Position numbers and translations under genes: made by a program
From: Glandiceps talaboti
Lineage: Eukaryota; Hemichordata; Enteropneusta; Spengelidae
NCBI RefSeq assembly: GCF_964340395.1
Contig: NC_135563.1
Span: 17,052,151-17,116,150 of the forward strand
Direction: 5' to 3'
Length of the DNA stretch: 64,000 nt
Shown: positions 31,475 through 58,096 of the stretch, one piece after another
Layout of the letters: every line of letters starts with the position of its first letter
Position numbering within the stretch: the stretch's first letter is position 1
Notes under the pieces: generated by a model
What the model saw: only the letters and a program-made list of their open reading frames with translations
Told to the model about the DNA's origin: nothing
Database searches by the model: none

Positions 31475-31572
31475 TTGTTTAGGCCTAAAAAAAATAATTG
31501 TTTGGTTCCGGTTACCCATCCCACCTAGCTTTTCACTGCAGACCCTAAACCTTTTCTTAAGTAATCGAAAAA
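31475..31572 (-). repeat. Dispersed repeat, copy 2 (opposite orientation)
   Basis: The reverse complement matches 12415-12490 through gtttagggtc, ctaggtgg and gggtaaccggaaccaaac. It lies directly beside the LINE relic, on the 5' side of it in the minus-strand sense. Confidence 0.75.
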
Positions 31573-32086
31573 AAAAAAAAAAATCACAAAAAGTGTGATG
31601 GGCAGTATATCCTCATGTGGGCTTAAAATGCACACTTTGTTTCAAAATTAAGGGGATTTCTTTATATTTTCTCAATAATTCATGTAACAATATACATTTG
31701 AGTCATTTCCAAACTGTATAATATCTTACACAGGGGTTTACTTGGGTCTGCTGATGCATATAAGAGTGAATTGAGATTAAACTAAACTGTTGCATATCCA
31801 ACATGCACTAAACGAAATGAGCAGTCATTGGGCCATCAAAAGTAGTCTGAAAGTCTTGAAATGTTTTGCTCTTTAATTGTGATTTTTTGGAACCAAATTA
31901 AACTTCAGGAGAAGTCATTTACCAAGTGCACATCCGCAAAATATCTTTCAGCTTTGCCACAACAAAGAACACTTCATGCATAACCAGATAATATGTACTG
32001 TATAGTATAATTGTCTCAATTCTGGTATTTTAATACCATATTCAAACACTGTAAGACTTTAAATTATGTCTATGGTTTGATATGTT

Positions 32087-32458
32087 ATGCCTCTAAATGG
32101 CCTCTTACATTGTCTTAATTTCAAAAAAGTTTTCATCTTTGGAGTTGTCTTCTTCCAATCAGTAGCAATCACGGTGATAATTGCCTTTCTCCTAAAACAA
32201 GATGGAAAGACCGGTGGTTCCCAAAGAGCAAATCACGGAAAACTCGGTGGTAACTGTCGGCGTATGTTTGAACAAAAGATACCCTTCAAACCGACTCAAG
32301 ACGATAACAGAGCTTGTGATCCCCCTGTAACACCTGGGAGCATAGGAACGTTGTTGGAGAATACCATGTTTTCTTCGATGTCACTACCAACAATGCACAA
32401 CCAAACACTGAAATGTAAAGAGAAGCTATTACACATGTTGCAAAAAGATCCTACTGTT

Positions 32459-32460
<2 letters not shown>
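32087..32460 (+). CDS. Unidentified open frame with one membrane segment (possible exon)
   Basis: I do not recognise this protein. About 124 non-repetitive codons follow an ATG. There is a short basic N-terminus, a hydrophobic stretch at residues ~15-37 (VFIFGVVFFQSVAITVIIAF), then a polar region with two or three Cys (NCRRMF, RACDPPV, LKCKEK). It runs into a TA microsatellite at 32461, so its true end is unknown; a GTATAT inside the array edge could serve as a donor. The layout would suit a type II membrane protein's first exon, but no partner exons were found and base composition alone supports it. It may be chance or a relic. Confidence 0.25.
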
Positions 32461-32525
<65 letters not shown>

Positions 32526-32536
32526 TTATTTATTTG
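32461..32536 (+). repeat. (TA)n-(TTTA)n microsatellite
   Basis: About 60 bp of TA followed by four TTTA units, directly 3' of the unidentified open frame. Confidence 0.95.
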
Positions 32537-32564
32537 TAGTGAAGTGCACAAGAGATTTTGTAAA

Positions 32565-32580
32565 GAGCGCCATCTAGTGG
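32565..32580 (-). promoter_or_regulatory. CTCF-like motif 1
   Basis: The minus strand reads CCACTAGATGGCGCTC, which agrees with the bilaterian CTCF core CCASYAGRKGGCRC. It is inside a repeat unit, so it may be repeat-borne rather than a selected site. Confidence 0.4.
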
Positions 32581-32621
32581 TTGAATGGTAAAATAAGATG
32601 TGCAAAAAAATTGCCTGTAAA

Positions 32622-32638
32622 CAGCGCCCTCTAGTGGC
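32622..32638 (-). promoter_or_regulatory. CTCF-like motif 2
   Basis: The minus strand reads GCCACTAGAGGGCGCTG, a full match to the CTCF core, in the same orientation as and 57 bp from motif 1. Confidence 0.4.
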
Positions 32639-33676
32639 ATAACGGTAATGTTAAGAAGTGCACAACGAGCTTTATAAATATAAACACCGACAAGTAACAC
32701 GTGATCTATACTAAACTGTATCATACTAATAAATAAAGACAAGACAGAATATATGCGGTAGTATGCGGTGGTTGTCGAACACCCCACGATGTACACTATG
32801 TACCCCCGAAATCATCCACCACTTTTATTTCATGATTCCCCCCTTACAGAAGCAGTTACAAATAAATTACAATTGAATGAAAAATCTGATATTAATACTT
32901 GAAAGTGAAGGATTTACAGTTGACATCAAACTTTATAAGATATTACATAAGGGAAAAATTTGCTGTTGTTGCCATCGTGCAGAGACAACCGAGACTGACG
33001 AACAAAGGACTTCTAAACACATATATACCCCAACACAACACCTGTGAATCACAACAACCAACCAATGACAGGAATTCACTTACGTAACGAATAGATAGTA
33101 ATTATATGCTAATCTTTGAAACGCATATAATTATCCATTACTTGTCTGTGATATAAATGACACCCTCTAGTGGTGTGAATGGTAATGCTACGATTTGCAT
33201 ATATCAGTTCAATTCAACTTCAAGTCAGTAAACTATTTGAATTATACCATCCCCGGTTCATAACAACACTGTACATGCACGTACATTTCGCAATGGTATC
33301 GCTGGTGACTGATTGTATACATGTACACAGGCAGTGTTAGTGTTAGGGGCACAGGCATTTGTTTCCCGAGTTATGTCTCAGAATATTTCTATCAGAATAC
33401 AATAAAATGTCGATAATACATGTATCATTGATATTGACATATTTAGCCAACTATATATGAAAGGGGTAAAATTACACTTGTTTCTGTGATCGCGCAGGTT
33501 CACTCACTGCGAAAGAAGACACAAGGTATGAAAGGCAGCCGCCATAATACCGTACGTAAACATGAACTTTCAACCGGCCGTTGTACTGGTATGGGTAAAC
33601 ATTTCGAAAATGTTACCTTCCGTCACTTCCTAGTTCCCAAATTTAATAATCTTCAATAATCTTCTTCGAGCACAGG

Positions 33677-33769
33677 CACTCGAATCAATGTGTAGAAAAA
33701 AAATATGTAAAGTATGTAAATTATTTACATACATATTTTTTTTTTAAATCATACATATTGATTCAAGTG
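33677..33769. repeat. 93-bp foldback (hairpin) element
   Basis: Left end cactcgaatcaatgtgta and right end tacatattgattcaagtg are near-perfect inverted copies, and the A-run and T-run with atatgta also pair. It looks like a small MITE or palindromic repeat between the two sideroflexin genes. Confidence 0.75.
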
Positions 33770-34955
33770 CGCGTGATATCAAGGGCCGAAGATATCAGTA
33801 TGCGATTATAGTAGTATTGCGCCGGATCGGAGCGCGGCAACGACTTAAGTTTAGAGAAAACGTAGGGGGAAAAGGCGCGAGCGACTGTCGACAGTCTAGG
33901 ACTGAATCAATATTTCAGATTGGGAGCTAGTTGGGGGATATTTGGACTGTTAAAACGACTTATTACGTAATAGATGCAAAATGTCAGTTTCTTTGTATTG
34001 CCAATAGCAACACGTGCCCATGGCCCAAGTAAATTTTTTGAAGTTTTTAATTCAGAAATATTACATTTAAATGTAACAATTGCACTACATTTTGTGTTAT
34101 GTCAGAAGATAAGATGAATGAATGTCAGTAACCTACGATATTTGTTAAGTCAAATAAACAAAATGTAGCAAAGTTAAGAAAGAATTTTGTCGAACCAGAC
34201 GACGATATGTTTCAACTTCATTTGCTTCCATTGTGACCCAGACAAACTAATTTGGATTGCGAGCAATCAAGTCTCGTGAGATTTTGTCAACCTCTCAGAT
34301 CACGTGAGTTACGTCATCAACCACTTTACAGAAGAATACTCGACACCGACTTTACAAAGATACACATGACATGCGATAGCAGTGGCCGATATCTTCACGT
34401 GAGAACTTACTCATGACTCAGCCCGTCGTATTCAGAATGATTGAAATCAAACCGAAATGTCAGAGTTGACGTCATCATCCAGAAACAAAGGCGATTGTCA
34501 TGATTGTGTTTTACCTACATTTGGGCTTTGATAGGTTTCTTTTTCCAAATGAATCATGTTCTGCAAATACCGATATCCGGTTCAATCCTTACAATTTCGC
34601 AACCATTTACTCTGATGTAGAATCGATTACACAGAGATGATTTTTTATAGTCTTATTATCTTTTTTTTTAATTTTTATTCTCTAATATATTCATTGAATA
34701 AATATCCATCTTCACCAACTTTCATCGAACGATACCTAACCTAGCAAACAAGTAAAGTTTTTAATGCCATCTTTCAATGGGAGAGTCCAATAGTGACACA
34801 CGTGATATGATACGCCATATTAATCTAAATCTTCTGTTTATCTCAAGGAATTATGGGTACTTTATATGTATTTGTTTATATCGTTAAAGATAAAAAATCA
34901 AATTGATATCTTTGTAAACCAAACATAGCAGTTGTACGACTCTGAAGAACACACG

Positions 34956-49508
<14,553 letters not shown>

Positions 49509-49950
49509 CTGAAGTAAAGTTTCCGAAGACCATTTGCTAACCTGCGGGCATAATTATCGAGGGGGGGTCTATCCGGTTCTTGGTTTTTTGTCGTTGATTT
49601 GTGTGTACGCTTTTTTATACCTTTGTCTGTTTTGTTCAGTTTTAGTTGTAGATTTGTTCTTGTGGTATGTGTGCGTGTGAAACACATCCTAAAATGTAGG
49701 GTGAAATAATTGAGAATCAAATAACAAATGTTCGTTGTATCATTTCTAGCTGCTTTCTGTTTAACATATATTCGTTTATAGTGTTGAAATAACACGTGGC
49801 ACAACCCAGCTTGTTCACTTTCCAAATAATAAAAAGCACACAACAAAGAAGTAACTTGGCCCACTTTTTTGCAGTAGTACCGTTATGATAGTAACTTGTG
49901 CTCTGTTGTATAAATTGGAAATTGAAGTAATTAATGTATTTTTTTTCGTT

Positions 49951-49956
49951 AATAAA
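49951..49956 (+). terminator. Candidate SFXN5b polyadenylation signal
   Basis: AATAAA about 440 bp after the SFXN5b stop codon. Another AATAAA lies at 49828-49833, and an (AAAT)n run is at about 50270-50293. Usage uncertain. Confidence 0.4.
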
Positions 49957-50757
49957 TATATTCATGACAATTTTGGATTATGTATTCATGATATTCAAGT
50001 ATGTATTTGTTCGTGCAGAATATGGAGTTGTATCATAGCACCGTTAACTTACATATATATTCAGCATTGATAACAATCATAAATCCAGTCTCAGTAATTT
50101 TAGAAAAAGTGTCCTGTTGATTTGTTAATTTAACGGAATTTCGGTAATATAATCTTTTCTTTATTTTTATTCTTTATTTTTCATCCTATTATTTTTGTAA
50201 ATATTGAATACATTTCAGTCTTTTGTAATTTCCGAGTGTCTGTAAATGGGATAATTCCTGTAGATATCTCAAATAAATAAATAAATAAATAAATTCGATA
50301 GATTTTGAAATCTGTTTTCTTCCCATACTGTATACAATGTACAATAAACAAACTAATTATTACTATACATGTTCTAGTTTTATGTGCATTTATCAGTGCT
50401 ATTTATGCTAAATTAATTGATGTATAGGTCATTGCATAAGTTGGTGTCATGTGCTACTTTGAACCATCAACAATGATTGTTGATGACAGATATGTAATCC
50501 CGGACGATATTTAAATAATTCAAATATATCACAGTAATAGCCTTGTATTTTATAAGTTTAGTAGACTTATGTCCATTAATAGCGATTATTACTAAAAACA
50601 GAGATGCAGTTTTCCGAAACGAGCCATCCAACTCACATATATGGCTGAAAGAAAATCATCATTACGTATATGCATGTTTAAATGTTCAATTTAACGTGTA
50701 ATGGGCCAGCACCTTTACTTACGACAGTATAGTCTATAGATTTGGTAATAATATATT

Positions 50758-51049
<292 letters not shown>

Positions 51050-54000
51050 GACGAGAAACACACAAGCGCGCACAATCAAGCAAAACTACTGTTACACTAT
51101 TTATTTGACTTTCAAAACAGAACACAAATTTGTCAGCCGCCTGTAGCTTGCAATCACCCTAACACTAACCTCTGTGCACTAACATACAGTTGTATCTACA
51201 TCTATAAACAGTTATTTAGCAAACCAATGCACTGAGTGGCTGGGAATTGAAACTTACAAACAAGGAGCAAGAACAGCTGACACTATTTCAAATTTTCATT
51301 AACTCATTTCGTGTACATTTTCGCAATAAAGTGATTTCAGACTGTCTTCGTTACTGTTTCCATGGACATGGATATGCTACGGTGATACAGATGACGCGAA
51401 TGGTATCGAGGTGAGGAGTCATACTCATACTCACAAGCTATTGTTATGAATAGACGACTCAGAAAGGTTGAAATATCGTACATCATCTGTTAGGTTACAT
51501 TCTTCGTCATACGGGTCACTCACACAATCATTCTACGTGTAACACATGCTGGGCAGTTCTTTAAGTTGTAATGAATTGATTGTCAAAGAGGTGTACAGGA
51601 AATCAACCTATATTGTTTCAGGATAGACGTGGGAGGAGACCAAATACGTGGAAAAAATCGAAAAGTGAACGATATATAGTCTTGTCCCCATTTGTTCAGA
51701 TATATCATAATATATGTGAACTCAAATGTTTTGGTTTTGTATGCCTTCCTTGTTATTTTATCGTGAGTAGTTTCAAGCAAAGAAATAATATTTTATGAAA
51801 TTTTAAAAAGACAAGTATATTTATCTCAAATTATTACATTTTTAACTTTATACACTGCAGCGATTGACTAGTAGATAATTGCAAACTTACTGAAATATTT
51901 CTGCTAGGCTCGGAGTGGTCGGCAAACACTCAATTTGACTGATAGACGTTCTCTCACCAACGTACGTCATTCAACAGGTGTCAGTACAAGTTCTTGAGTG
52001 ATGAGGGCGCTATTCCAAATGCCTGTCTTGAAGGTTTCGTCGCAGCAATCAGTATTAAAGTTTTTATTTATATATTAACCTTCGTACCCGTGTCTTGTAA
52101 GTAATGCAATATGTAGCAAAATTTGAAGTGCGCGGATCTCCTCAAAGAAAATAACGACAGAGAGAGTTTTTAACGACAAAATGTTTGAATTGTTTCACGT
52201 CGTGTGTGTCGTAAGTTGAAAATAAAGTAACCGCGTTTTAGACTGATTTCGAATAGTCCTTTGAAATTCAGGTTAACTGGTCATTGCTTGATAATCCCCG
52301 CCGAGGGGTATGGCGTTTTTTGGAATTTTGATTTGTCGAATCCAAAAGTTAAGTTTATGAGAGGATACCGACGGCGGCTTAAGTTACTGTCTAGAGCAAA
52401 GAAGAAACACAGTCACATTGAATGTAAACACCGTGACGGATAAAACCAAACGGTAAGCTTAGGGTATGTACTGTAACTAATTGGGAGAAAATTACTATTT
52501 TGTAACCACTATTGTTGAATTGAAAAGTTGTTTTATTAAAAGAAGCCTCGATTTTGCCCGCCAGTGTTTCTCTAGTTATAATGAGTATCATTATTACCAG
52601 CGGAATTCAAACCTTACATTGTCATATTTTCTATAAGTAATGATTACTCGTCTACTAGGCAGTCCATTCTTCCTAATTTCCTCATAAGTAGGCGCAAAAG
52701 AAATCCACAAATGGAGGTTGGAAGCCTCTTCCTGTTTCACACTAGACACTTCATAATATTTGAAATTTACTCAAACATCGTTGAAGACTGTGCGGTTGTC
52801 GATTTCAGTGGTCTGTTTCCTGTCACTTTGTCTCAGTATATTTTGTTATTAACTCGGAACTTTTCCCGGCGGGCAAAAACGTTTTATTAGTGTATAGTAA
52901 CAAGTTGCACACGCGCCGTACGCCATCTCAGACAATGCGTAGAATTCCCAGATTAATTTCCCCCAACTCGCAACGACTGATTTTGCTAACTGAAGCGTAA
53001 TGCCTGCAAATTTTCTCCGCTAACTGTATTATTGTGATTTTTTCAAAAGCCAATCGCTAGACATACGCTCGACTGTGTTAGCACTCACCCTATAAGCGAT
53101 CGCTATCATGGCATCAAAGGGCACCCATACGAGCCCATTTTCCAGTCGGCATCTTCTCCATATTGTCAGGCGTGACTACTTGCTTTCCCATGATAAAAGC
53201 AGGGAATGGAGAGAGAGTAACCACTTTGTGTCTAAATAAATGAGCTCTTTTGCATTTTGTAATGGCATGTAATAGACAGAAGAATCCAAACAATAGAGTA
53301 TCACAAAGTTGTAGAAAATTCTCTTTTTCTCGCCACGGTTTTCCCAAAGTGTATGATTGTTTTGCGTTATAGTCAACTGAGGCTATTATAAATGACATAT
53401 TTTTACTTTGTTAACTCGTAACTTACTCCCCTTCCATATTTCATTTCCGTTTGGTGTCTCAAACCTGTTAATTAGACTTTTATATAACTGTATTGTCTGC
53501 ATTAACAGGTGGTATAATGTCACTAAAGTAACTACGGTAAATATAACATTTTTTTTTTGACTTGACGTGTGATGAGTTGTTATATCGAAAGCGTGATTTA
53601 AATCAGCAGTTCTAGCTAACGACGACGTGTACGTGTTATATCATAGCGCCTGTATACCATTTACTCGTAGGTCCGTCATCTGCAAATCTCCGTCGTCATT
53701 CCAGCCTACACCCCTATCGCTGCTAATATCGAAAGGAGATTTTCGCTATCTCCCCTTTTTCACTACTTATATCTTATCACTATTTTTTTTTAATCTAAAA
53801 TATTTTTTATGTATATATATTACTATATACATTTGTATGTTTTCCTTGGGCCATTAGTTTGATCAAATTATTTTTATGGTCCAGCCAGGAGTTTAAAGTT
53901 TTTTTATTTACTTTTCATTACCGATGTATTGATTTAACTACTTCTGTTGATATGTCAGTTTTCTTTTCTTTTCGACTTCTGGCAATTAAAATATGTTAAC

Positions 54001-54082
54001 TATGTAAAGCACACTGCAACTAAAGCTTTATTTTAAATCCCATATCCACTAGCAATATCATTGCGTCATCGTGTACTTCCTG

Positions 54083-54325
<243 letters not shown>

Positions 54326-54585
54326 CAAGTTAGGACATACATTAAAAGGATACAACGAATATAACAAGGTATAGTTTATCATAAAATGATGGTGTTTCAG
54401 AAACTTAATAAATTGTGTTTTTTGGTATGCTCTGTAGGTAATGTGTAATATGTGCTATGTACATGTAACATGACTTTACACAAGCTTCCTAATCTGTGTA
54501 TTTATCATCACAGCTGTCGAGGTACAATATTGTACAAAGTTAATCAATCTCTGTTCTGGGTGCCAGTGTCTATGTGTGGCTCTGT

Positions 54586-54590
<5 letters not shown>

Positions 54591-54624
<34 letters not shown>

Positions 54625-54668
54625 TGTCTGTCTGTCTGTGTCTGTGTCTGTCTGTGCCTGCCATTGCC

Positions 54669-54728
<60 letters not shown>

Positions 54729-54780
54729 AGTCTGTTAGTCTGTCTGCCTCTGTCTGTCTGTCTGTCTGTCTGTCTTCCTC
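54591..54780 (+). repeat. (TG)n-(TCTG)n microsatellite
   Basis: About 33 bp of TG, then TCTG-type units with interruptions to about 54780. Confidence 0.96.
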
Positions 54781-56736
54781 TCTCTCTCATCAGTTGAGCA
54801 CACATGCATGATTGTTAGAAATGTAACATAAGGTGAAAAGACAGCAGTATAATTTTAGGAAACATGTTAACTACAAAATGACAAAAAACTGACTTTCTAT
54901 ATAATTTTCCAATGGAAATTCAAATCAATTTGAAATACGGTGAAACATTCTGTAAATCGCACGTGTTATACCATAGGTTTAGGGGGGAAACCATGCACGT
55001 TTGCTCTGATCGATTTCACGATATGTTCATTTCATAAAATGATTTGTTATTTTTGTATATCGACTGCTGACTTCTAAAAGCATGAATAATTTTACATATC
55101 CGATAAATATTACTAAAGCGTACTGTTCTCTAGCTATTCTCTGTATCACCTGTCACGCCAGCTTTAGCTGTGTATGTCATGCTTTTAAAAGGGCTTACAA
55201 ACAAATGCAAATCGCCTTTCTCCTAAAGAATGCACGATTGCGAATGGGGACCACCGTTTCAATTAATTGAACCCCTTGTCGGCATCGTTTGATTTTGACA
55301 TAAACAACGCCAAAGAATGAAATGAACACTAGTTAATTGGACTGATTAGCAACACACGATTGATTAGAGGGAATTGCTCTATCTTTTGTTTCACAAATCT
55401 CTTAATTGGTTCTAATTTTCTCTCTCATCAATTAAATAAGTAATACTTAGTCACTAAGTACCTCGTAGCGGCTTCATTTTGACTTTACCGAGTTGAACGT
55501 AAAAAAAGTGAATCGATCGATTTTGTTATTAATATTAATATTGGCTTGTTATATAGTTCTGTCTTATTGATTCGGTTGTAATTTTAATGAACTTATTTTC
55601 TTATTATTGATTGGCCACGTCTCATTACTAAATTAGTCCTAATGTTATGAATTCAAATCAATGAAATATACTACTCTATCCAGTTTTCTCACAAATGTAC
55701 ATGAAATTGAAACATGATATGTACATGTTCTTGAAATATGGCAATAACGAGTGTACGTTTCGTTGGGAATGATTATGGGGTAATTATTGGCCAATTACAT
55801 GTCATGTTATTGTTCTTGTCTGTTTTTACTTGCTCTTGAAATTAACAATACTGTTACTTTTAATTTGAACACAGACATAAAACTGGCAATATGCCCGATG
55901 TGTGTTTTAGTACACGTGCAATTAATTAACACCACACAGATTCAGAAGTGAATGCAGTACCATGAAAACTTGCATAACAGCAGTTAGGGTGTGAATTGCA
56001 TCACTGATTTGCAGAAAAAATAAAGACACTTATTTGACAAATTTTAATAACATTGGTTGCGATAGTTGTTTGAAGAAAAAAGTATGAAAACTGTTATTAG
56101 AACTCTCAATAGTCTTGACGCAAGCATTAATTGTCTGCGAAATTTCGATTCAATCAAAACTCGAGTTGTGATAATAGTCTTCAAGTACCCAGCAATTATG
56201 TAGGCAATTGAATAGGTTATTTAAGCTGCAGACAATGTCATTCATTTGGATTAGCAGTCAAAACTCAATTATTCCCCTAAAGATATTCTTAAAGCCTTAG
56301 GTATCTGAGCAGTCTGTTTTCACTCTCTTTGTGCACTGTGTAAATCTTATTTTTCGCCATTCCGGAAACAAACCAGAATCATCCATCCTAATACCCGAAA
56401 TTCCATTACTAAAACTGAAAAAAACTGTCTTCAGAACTTGCCGAGTCTGTAATTCACTAATGAAAGGATAACTTTAATAGCATTCGCTGGATTACCACAA
56501 GAAAAACAAAATGGCTTCAGGGGAAGAGACGATATCAGGGTACTTGGACGATTATCTATTCAGTAAACAAAAGAGCAATCGAGGCGGCTTATCATTACCA
56601 TGAACGCATACTGTAAACAAGGCATTGATAATTGGAAACAAAATGAAGTCTATGAGAATAAAGAGTGTTTCTATGTTATGCAAATTAGCAATGACGTCAT
56701 AATCTAATCACAGTCCTGAAAATTTGGTTTCACGAG

Positions 56737-56797
56737 CTCGAGATAATTATCAAATAATTACCTATCGCCGTCTTCGTTCTCAACGAATTATCTCGAG
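56737..56797. repeat. 12-bp inverted repeat (CTCGAGATAATT) with 37-nt spacer
   Basis: Arms 56737-56748 and 56786-56797 are exact reverse complements. A paired regulatory site or hairpin is possible; no family recognised. Confidence 0.7.
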
Positions 56798-58055
56798 ATT
56801 CGTTTTCGGCATACATAATGATAGATTTCAAAATCGAAATGTGTCCATGAAATTTGTGACATAGATTTTCGGAATTTGAAGGCATGAAAAATGTGTTTTT
56901 AAGGGCTAACCAATCTTTTTTGTCAAATGGCGCAAGAAATAAAACATTGCAGTGCTGACACAAATAATTATTTGTTCTCTATAAACGTATATTGAATAAA
57001 ACTAATCTTATGTTATATATCCTTACTGATAGGTTCACCATGTAGATACATATGCATATTATACAAAAATCACTTTTAATTAACTTTCAAAATTATGTGC
57101 CTTTGAACCCCCTCCCCTCCCCCTCCCCCTACTTCAGTCAACATTACAGTTAATAAGTATACCGTAAAGCAATGTTGATTGCTATAATCTCAAATGGATA
57201 GCAAACTTTGTGGATTTGGAAATTAAAGGCAATGCGGAAAGAAGGGGGTGTACGGGTATGATGAATTGTTATGCTGAGATATTGATGTAAAATAAACACG
57301 GTCAGCTAACAATCGTTGTGTTTTTATTCCTTTTTTGGGTAATGAGCTCAAGCGACCACTTCACCTTCGCATCGTCGATTTCTCAATGAGACAAAATACA
57401 GCAAACTTAATGAGATTAAGCTAAAGTTTATCAATTGAATTATATTTTTAAATACAGTAAACGCGATCTGTGAAGCATGCCGGGGGCGAGTCTTTTGTGT
57501 TTATTTCAGTTGAAACGCACAACATCTGTCAGGTGTCGGTTTCAACAAAAATCGATGAGGCATACTAATCATGTCCTGCTTTACAAAATTTCTATTTTAA
57601 TTATACGCTACCTTTATCATTAAAAAATATTAAATATGACACAAACGCTGCCAAGAAAGATACTCTGACCGGTGGATATCTTAAAATTTTTAATGAATCA
57701 AACTTAGGAGTGAGCCTGCCAAATACAACCAGTAATGGTGTTCACTGTCAGAGGTTCATATATATGCAGTATGTCTGACTATGATAATGATGATGATGCC
57801 GGCCACATTTGTCTTTTTTTCCTAGGAGATATAAGCTTAGTCTCAGGCAGAGGGGGCACACTCTCTCGACTTTCTATTTTTCTTTATGTGAAAGAATTTT
57901 GGAAAGTCCTAAATGAAAACTGTTAAGTACATTTGTACTGTTATAGTTACTCCTAGCACACTATTTTTTTTACACAAACTAAGGTTTTATTATCGTCATA
58001 GTCGCAACTGTGCCTCTAGTCACATGTTTCATCATCTCATACCACTGATATCAGT

Positions 58056-58096
58056 ATTCCCGGGAATTTGGTACTACACGTGTTATTCCCGGGAAT
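58056..58096. promoter_or_regulatory. Twin ATTCCCGGGAAT palindromes
   Basis: Identical 12-bp palindromes at 58056-58067 and 58085-58096, start to start 29 bp. TTCCCGGGAA fits the STAT-type TTC-N4-GAA pattern. Their repetition suggests a dimer-binding factor site; function unproven. Confidence 0.4.

Larger units (their letters stand above)
32540..32700 (+). repeat. ~57-bp tandem unit carrying CTCF-like cores
   Basis: Two and a half diverged units with aagtgcaca, gcgcc(a/c)tctagtgg and a-rich spacers. gcgcc is at 32567 and 32624 (57 bp apart). A related block (caccctctagtggtgtgaatggtaatg) recurs at about 33162-33188, indicating a dispersed family. Confidence 0.75.
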
